Below the pieces are notes generated by a model, which saw nothing but the letters and a program-made list of their open reading frames with translations, did no database searches and had not been told where the DNA came from. 64,000 nucleotides of DNA from Glebionis coronaria (taxonomy: Eukaryota; Streptophyta; Magnoliopsida; Asterales; Asteraceae): positions 293,566,364 through 293,630,363 of the forward strand of contig CM046877.1 in assembly GCA_025667525.1 (NCBI GenBank), read 5' to 3'. Made by a program: the position numbers and the translations under genes. Shown here one piece after another: positions 57,673 to 64,000 of the stretch (its first letter is position 1; each line of letters starts with the position of its first letter).

Positions 57673-60600
57673 TGATTGTAGTGTTTTACCACACCTTTAG
57701 GAAAAGGAGGTAAATAGGGAAAGTATTAAATACGACCGTTTAGGAAAACCGTGTACTAATGACCCAATGAAGTTCGTTTCCCAAGGAGGTATATGTGTGT
57801 GACTAAAATGTGACAAGATTTGAGATTATTATTTGAAAGAAGGGGATGAGAAAGTAGAATTACGAAGACGTGAAATTAATTACTACGACGACTAAAATTA
57901 AAACCGTAAAAAGAGCAAAAAAAAAATTAATTCCAAAAATTCCCAAAAAATTACCAAAAATCAAATTAAATAAACAAAGAGTTTAAAAATGATCAAAACT
58001 TTTTCAAACCTTTTAATTAATTAAATATTAATTTTTAAATGCTAATTAAAGCCCTAATAATCAAATTAATTATTAAAAAGTACAAATAAAGATTTTTCAC
58101 TTTGTAAACCTCTAAATGACCTAAAAATTAATCTCTTTTTATAAATTTTTAAACTAATTAAAACTATTTAAAATGATCTAAAAACTATTTAAACTTAAAA
58201 TAATTATAAAAATAATCTAATGACAATAAAATTAATCTAAGAGTTGCAAAAATCCTATTTTAATGTATTAAACCTAAGAAAAATATAAAAAAGTGCAAAA
58301 ATGTGAAATATGAAAAATAATAATAAAATAATACTAAAAATCTAAAAATTATAAAAAATTCAAAAAACTTGCAAACTAGTTTATTTTAACCTAAATAATC
58401 AGAAAATGAAAGTGAAATTACCAAAATACCCCCAATGGGCCCCCAAATGGGCTAAAACCAAAAACAATCAACCTTAATGGGCTTTTGGACCCAAAACGTC
58501 AAACTAGGCCAAAATGACCTGAAAAAGCCATATCTAACTCAAAATTCAATTCTAAACACAAAAGTCTAAAGGCCCAAGAGCTGATTTTGAGCTTATCACA
58601 GCTTAAATAGTCAACAGCTTATTCTTATTGGGCCAATAAGCCCATTAAGCAATAAGCCAATGCCATAAGCTCTCCATAAACACACAACCTTATTTTGAGA
58701 TGCCTAAGAGATCTGTGAAAAGAAATTTTTAAAAAGCACACTCAATAAGCTAGAAATAAGCCAAGAAGATTCTCACTAAAAGACAAAATAGTCGACTTGG
58801 AGTTCTAGACCACCTCAGACCTTCTAATAAGTTGCAAAAGACTCTAAATGACTTAATTAAGACAAATCAACAAAGAAAAGTTCAATAAGCCAAGCCAAAT
58901 AAGAACAATAAGCTGATAAGCACTTATTTAAAAGTCAAAGTGTTTGGTTTCCTAGTCAACCTCAAAGTCAAACCCTCAAATGCTCCAGAATGAACAAATG
59001 GGTCAAATAAGTGACACCTATTAAAAATTCAATGTTGTTGCAGGTTAAAATAAGCTAGAATAGCTTATTGATAAGCACCAGTTGAAATAACACTAGCAGT
59101 GGCTAGCTATAGGGGAAAGGAGTTCCCACTGCTTTGACTATTTGACTTGCTTTTTAAGAGAGATCTAGTTGGATTCAAATGGAAAAAAGGGTACCCTTGT
59201 GATCAGTGAATCACAAGGAGTCTATATCAACAAAGAAATCACAAATTGGTTCACTCAATAAGCCCAGAATAAGCAAACAGTCGACATATATTGCACAGAC
59301 CTTGAAAATAAGAAGTTATGAACAAATAAGTAGTTTGAGCATGAATAAGGCAGCCAAATTAAACCAAATGCATACACAAGTTGTAACAAAGTCCAATAAG
59401 CACAAATAAACTTGTTTCAAGCAATGGATCAAAGTAAATAAGCAGATTCAAGCACCAAAAGTTACTGATTAGCAAAAGTGATTATCCAAAATCCTTTTGC
59501 TGATCTATTTGACCACCAATCCAATTTTAAGCCTTCAAATCTCTTTCCCTGATTAAGTTAACCAAAATTTAACACTTGTTAACCCTAGTCTACCCTTAGA
59601 TCTAGGTGTCCCCAAAATTTTAGCCAAAATACCCAAGTAAAACTGATTTTATAGCCTTTTGATTGATTTGGTTGTTTCAAGCCACAAAACTTGCAGATAA
59701 TGAACACTTAGCAGCAGGTAAACAGATACCAAACCAATAGAACCAATAAACAACAACCTAGTTGCCTTAAATCCCTTTGAATCAGTTAACCCAAACACCC
59801 CTTTGGAATCTGATTTTTCAGTCTTCCAAAGGATTGATATGATTTAACCTTTCAAACAAGATCTAATCAACCCTAACAAAACTTAAGCAACTTCAGAAAC
59901 TAAAATCAAGCCATAAAACACAGATTCACAATAAATCATGCAAAAATCACCAAATATTCAACAATAATCAGAAAAATGAAAAAGGAAAGAAATGTAAACC
60001 TCCAAGACTCACATCCAAGCCTTGGAATGTTTGAGCTGAGGTGCTAGCAAAACAAGCACCAGCTTCCTTGTACCTGCTAAGATCAACAAACCATAAGGAT
60101 GAACAAATACTATAAAATCTGATTTTTGTAAACAAGAGTTTTATCCCATAAAATCTTTCCTCAAAAACAACAAAACATGAATATGGAACTCATATTTTAG
60201 CTATTCAATCACCAAACTTTTATAAATAACAAAAAGAGAAATCACATTTTTCAGAAACTCAAATTTTATTTCAATAAAAAGGAATTACAAAGAAATAGCT
60301 AAAATCTGGAACAAAGGGACTCTCACAAGTTGAGGTCTCCTTTTATAGACGAACACAAGGCAATAACAAGTAAAACCCTAGGCTATGAAATCCCTAAAAT
60401 GCCCTTGAAATCTTCTAGACGCATTTGATGTTTTAGCTGTCCAAATGAAACTGGAACGTTCATTTTAGCTTTGTAGTTAAGCAGTGAGTCTTGGCTGTTG
60501 ATTTGGCCACGTGGCAAGCCTTAGAGGTTAAGGAATGATTTGATTGGGTGACGGGTTGAATGGTGGGGTCACATGGTGAGCGGGATTGAGGGTTTTGTGT

Positions 60601-61142
60601 GTGGGATGTGTTTCTGGCCGTGTGAATTAAGCGTAGGTGTGGGTAATTTCATTTTACCCTTTGGTTTAAGTGGGATGGTAACTGGGTTCTTGATGGTAAA
60701 CAGTAGAGGTTTTGATCCGTTTTTTGTGGGATAAAGTTGTTTGGCGCGTGTTTGTGCAAGTTTAAACTTTGGGAAATGGTAGTAGTAGTCCTTGTGTTTT
60801 GGTGAAAGTTGTATAACATGTTCTTCAGCTTGAAAACTCAATTCCCTTTGTTATTTAAGTTATAAACTTCACACATTGGCCACAAAACTTTTCAATAAGG
60901 GTTTCAAGGGTTGTTTTTGCCAATTTTGAATATTTGAAGGACTGATCTTGGACATTATTGATCTTCAAAGGTCTTCATTATATCTTTTACTTCATGAGGG
61001 ACCATAATTGACAATTTAGAATTGATGAGGGACTAAACTTGCCAATTCTTCGAAGTTGGAGGACCATTTTGTAATTTTGACAAACTTAAGGGACCAAACT
61101 TGTAATTATAAATATACAAGGGTTTTAAATGTCATTTCTTCA
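57673..61142 (-). repeat. Family III LTR, truncated, second array copy
   Basis: At 3470 bases it is one base longer than the first array copy. It contains the same AT-rich part, AATAAGC field, TATA-like box and truncated right edge. Confidence 0.75.
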
Positions 61143-63808
61143 CTAATAATCACCTCATCTTCATTGTCGATTTCATTTGAAGTAAAATCGCCTCCTTGGA
61201 ATGGAGTGAGATTTGGTGTAGAATTAGCAAGAATCGGATCCAAAATAGTGGGATTGCCACTTGACGAGCTATCGGAAAAACCTAACACTTCTTGTGAAAA
61301 CTCATCGTAAACCACATCAACTAAGTCAATGTGATTGATGGTAGCGATTGCATAAACATGATAAGGTTTTGAATTTTGAGTAGCGTTTATAACAAGTTCC
61401 TCTTCGTTGAATCTCAAAGTAATAGTTCTTGCATGAACGTCGATAAGCGATCTCGAGGTGTCTAAAAATGGATGACCTAAAATTAGAGGAACTTGAGGAT
61501 CCGCGGGGATGTCAACTACTATAAAATCAACGGGATAGTAGAACTTCCCCACTTTCACGAAAACATCCTCGGATACTCCACATGCTAAAATCGTAGAATG
61601 ATCGGCCATCTCGATAGACATGTTCGAAGGAGTAAGAGCCGGAAGCAAAACCGATTTCCAAATGGAAAATGGCATCAAATTAATGCTCGTACCAAGATCG
61701 TCCAAGGCGAGGCATTCTTTCATATCTTGTATGTCACAAGGAATGAGAAACTTTTCGGGCTCACCAACTTTTTCCGGTATGCGGTTAAGATAAACCGAAG
61801 AACAATTAGCAAGCTTTGAAAGCTTTTCCTTATCATTCATCATACTTTTAAAAGTGTAAGCGAAAAGAGGCATATATAACAACGCGTCAGCTAAACTTAC
61901 ATCAAAATGAACTTGTTGAAACATTTTTATAAAAAGCTCGATTTGTTGCTTGTTACGTTCTTGTAATTTCTCTTTGTTTCGTCTCGAAGGGTAAGGTAAG
62001 GGTGGTGTGGGTTGGACATTAGGAAACGGCCTTGGAATCTCGGGTTCCATGATTGGTATTGGTTCAACCGTAGGTGTGGTTTGAGTGGTACTTCGTGGGC
62101 TTATGATATGCTCCTTTTCGACCATCACCTTGGGCTCTTTCTCGATTTCCTTCTCCGTAGAAGTACTTGGACGAGAGATTGGTTCCTTGAAAGTTTTACA
62201 ACTTCGTGTAGTAATAACCTTCATTTCTCCCTTCGGGTTTGCAATGGTATCACTAGGAAGACCACCCGAGGAAGAGGGTTTACACATGATTGCTTCAAAC
62301 ATTTTTGCCATTCGGTCTTCAAATTTTGATTGCCTTATATCCGCTTTTAACAATTCTTGCTTAATCTCATGTTGTCCTTGTTCCATCTTTTGTTGATTTT
62401 GTTGAAGCCGTTGAACGTTTCCTTCCATTTATTTGCATGAGTTTTAATTTCATTAGCAAGTTCGTTTTTAAGCTCGTTTTTCAACTCGGATCTTAAGCTA
62501 ATCATCTCACATTGCATGTTATCAAACTTAGCATCATTTGCTTTAGCATAATCCAAAAATTATCCTTGAAGATTTTTAGTGTCAGCATTTTGAAAACCTT
62601 GTGTAGTGTTTTGAAAATCACGGTTTTGGTATTGATTTGCAACTTGTCCATTCCCACTTTGATAATTCCCTTTGTTGTAGTTACGTGAATTGCCTTGATA
62701 ACCACCATTTTGATTGTTGTTTCGATAGTTATTAACATTTTGATTTGGTGGAGCTTGATTTGGGCGGGAACCTTTGTCGTTTTAGTTGTAATACGTAAGC
62801 ACTCGAAGTGTTACCACCGGCGGTAATGCACTCGAAAAGATCACGAGCTCCACCACAAGACAAACAACTCTTATCAACCGCTTTGACCGATGCGGAATTT
62901 AAAGCATCTTGTGCTTTCCAATGAGTCATAAGATTTGAAAACCTATCGAAAAACCGATTTTCCTCATTAGCTTCATCATGTAAGGCATTAATGTGACGAG
63001 ACGATGATGACGACGACGAACCCATATTGGCAACACTCGGTGTGTTACGAGGGTTATAAACCTTAGATCTATTCTCGATAATCTTTAAAGCTTCATCGGT
63101 CGTTTTGCACAAAAAATTACCACCCGCGGCGGCATTCAAATAATCTCGTTCATGATCATTAAGCCCATTATAGAAAGTATCTATTTGATGCAATTCCGAA
63201 AAATCATGGTGTGGACATTCATGTAACATTTCCTTAAATCGTTCCCATGCCATTGAAAAACTCTCGTTATTACGTTGTGTAAACCTTGAAATCTCATTTT
63301 TCAAATGTGTTGTTTTAGATGGTGGAAAAAATTGGTTCACAAACTTAGAAACGAGATCACCCCATGTCAAAATTGAATTTGGCGGTTCTTTCTCGAGCCA
63401 AATTTTTGCGGGTCCATCTAACGAGTATGGAAACAACATCATCTTGATGGCGTCATGTGGAACATCCTTAAACTTGCTAGTTGCGGTGAGACGATTAAAA
63501 TTCCTTATGTGGTAATGTGGGTTGTCTTTCTCATGACCTCTAAACTTATTTGCTTGCAACATAGACATTAAACCCGTCTTAATCTCGAAATTCTCCGCAA
63601 GGATAGCGGGAATCACAATGGCTTCTCCAAAACCCTCGGTGGGTGCTTGAAGCAACTCCATCATAGTATGATTAGCCATGACGACTTCTTGGTCTACAAT
63701 AGGTTCAACAATTGGAGTTTGTTTTTCAATCAACGTCTCTTGATTTCCTTGACTTTGACGACGTTTACGAGCTTGTTTTGCTTGATTACGAGTTTGCATA
63801 AACTTCAC
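61107..63808 (-). pseudogene. Family III gag-protease, second array unit
   Basis: Gag is open from 63808 to 62732 (358 codons), including RDYLNAAAGGNFLCKTTDEALKI where the first unit has a stop. The shared frameshift near 62790 follows, then a stop in the Asn-rich frame near 62783. Another stop lies near 62561 and a one-base loss near 62428. From 62428 to 61106 the post-gag and protease region is open (440 codons), with LALDDLGTSINLMPF in place of [14 protein letters not shown] and PLILGHPFLDTSRSL. The catalytic triplet therefore reads D-L-G in both units. Lesions differ from those of the first unit except at the shared frameshift. Confidence 0.85.
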
Positions 63809-64000
63809 GAAGAATGGGAGGTGAGCAAAGAAGATTCTTTTTGGATGTTTTGTGGATATTCAATTTTTTTTGTGTTTTTGATTGTTTTTAATTTTATTTA
63901 TTTTTGTGGATTTTGTGTATCTTCGTAGACAACAATCTACCAAATCTCTCCTCGAATCAAAATCTTGATTAAAGAAGCCTCAAAAGAATGAAAACGATCA
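63809..64000 (-). other. Family III leader, second array unit, cut by window
   Basis: This matches 56925-57116. The array probably continues to the right with another primer site and LTR. Confidence 0.6.

Larger units (their letters stand above)
50652..64000 (-). mobile_element. Family III tandem array of deleted 6.9 kb units
   Basis: From left: a leader and primer-site remnant (50652-50787), LTR (50788-54256), gag-protease and leader (54257-57672), LTR (57673-61142), and gag-protease running to the window edge. LTR start to LTR start is 6885 bases. Both units show the same junction joining LTR to post-protease coding sequence (54256/54257 and 61142/61143), and both lack PPT, RT, RNase H and integrase. 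The identical junction means the deletion came before the duplication. Confidence 0.82.

Noticed and set aside
59206..59409. 67-codon plus-strand ORF repeated at 16482 and 52331
   Set aside because: Antisense to the predicted element transcript and made largely of the AATAAGC-rich field; its Lys/Ser-rich composition follows the repeat.
60569..60841. 90-codon minus-strand ORF kept in all three family III LTRs (also 17846-18118 and 53683-53955)
   Set aside because: The frame opens with TTG and has no ATG near its start. The copies are recent duplicates, so conservation is expected without selection. No domain seen.

Overview
This window looks like intergenic DNA from a large plant nuclear genome. 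I find no host gene, rRNA, tRNA or satellite. Almost all of it is LTR retrotransposon sequence, nested, duplicated and decayed. Athila-type Ty3/Gypsy elements with tRNA-Asp-like primer sites, plus a Ty1/Copia element with an extra ORF after pol, suggest a eudicot. The protein families resemble those I remember from Asteraceae, but that placement is an inference I could not test.

Layout from left to right. 1-5907 is a minus-strand gag-only Athila-like element ('family I'); its left LTR runs off the window. It sits inside a plus-strand SIRE-like Copia element whose pol resumes at 5908 and whose extra ORF and 3' LTR run to 12890. That Copia is itself inside a Ty3/Gypsy chromovirus-like element (gag at 12891-13596, protease/RT at about 18641-19830). 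A truncated Athila-type piece ('family III', 13597 to about 18640) separates the two chromovirus parts. 19894 to about 26190 is an old, heavily decayed chromovirus with a 2.6 kb 5' LTR. A repeat-rich stretch follows, then one end of a minus-strand Copia (LTR 26742-27109).

From about 28183 to 50651 lies 'family II' Athila, minus strand, arranged LTR-internal-LTR-internal: a full-length element (39770-50651) shares its 3' LTR with a second, left-truncated internal region. A young Copia (30144-38425, TSD GTTAG, LTRs differing at three sites) interrupts the second internal region. From 50652 to the right edge is family III again, as a tandem array of 6.9 kb units (LTR plus gag-protease), each lacking RT, RNase H, integrase and PPT.

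How the parts relate. Family II encodes, or once encoded, a complete gag-pol. Family I shares its LTR ends, primer site, polypurine tract and 3' untranslated region, but carries only a cysteine-rich gag-like ORF, so it looks like a non-autonomous partner. The most unusual signals are non-coding. Each of four families carries its own short, dispersed, same-orientation micro-motif (GATCG; CGGAATAA; AATAAGC; CGYTGAYA). Families I and II also carry four copies each of a 12-mer that contains the polypurine tract, at matching positions. Every large ORF has stops or frameshifts, so I annotate them as pseudogenes.
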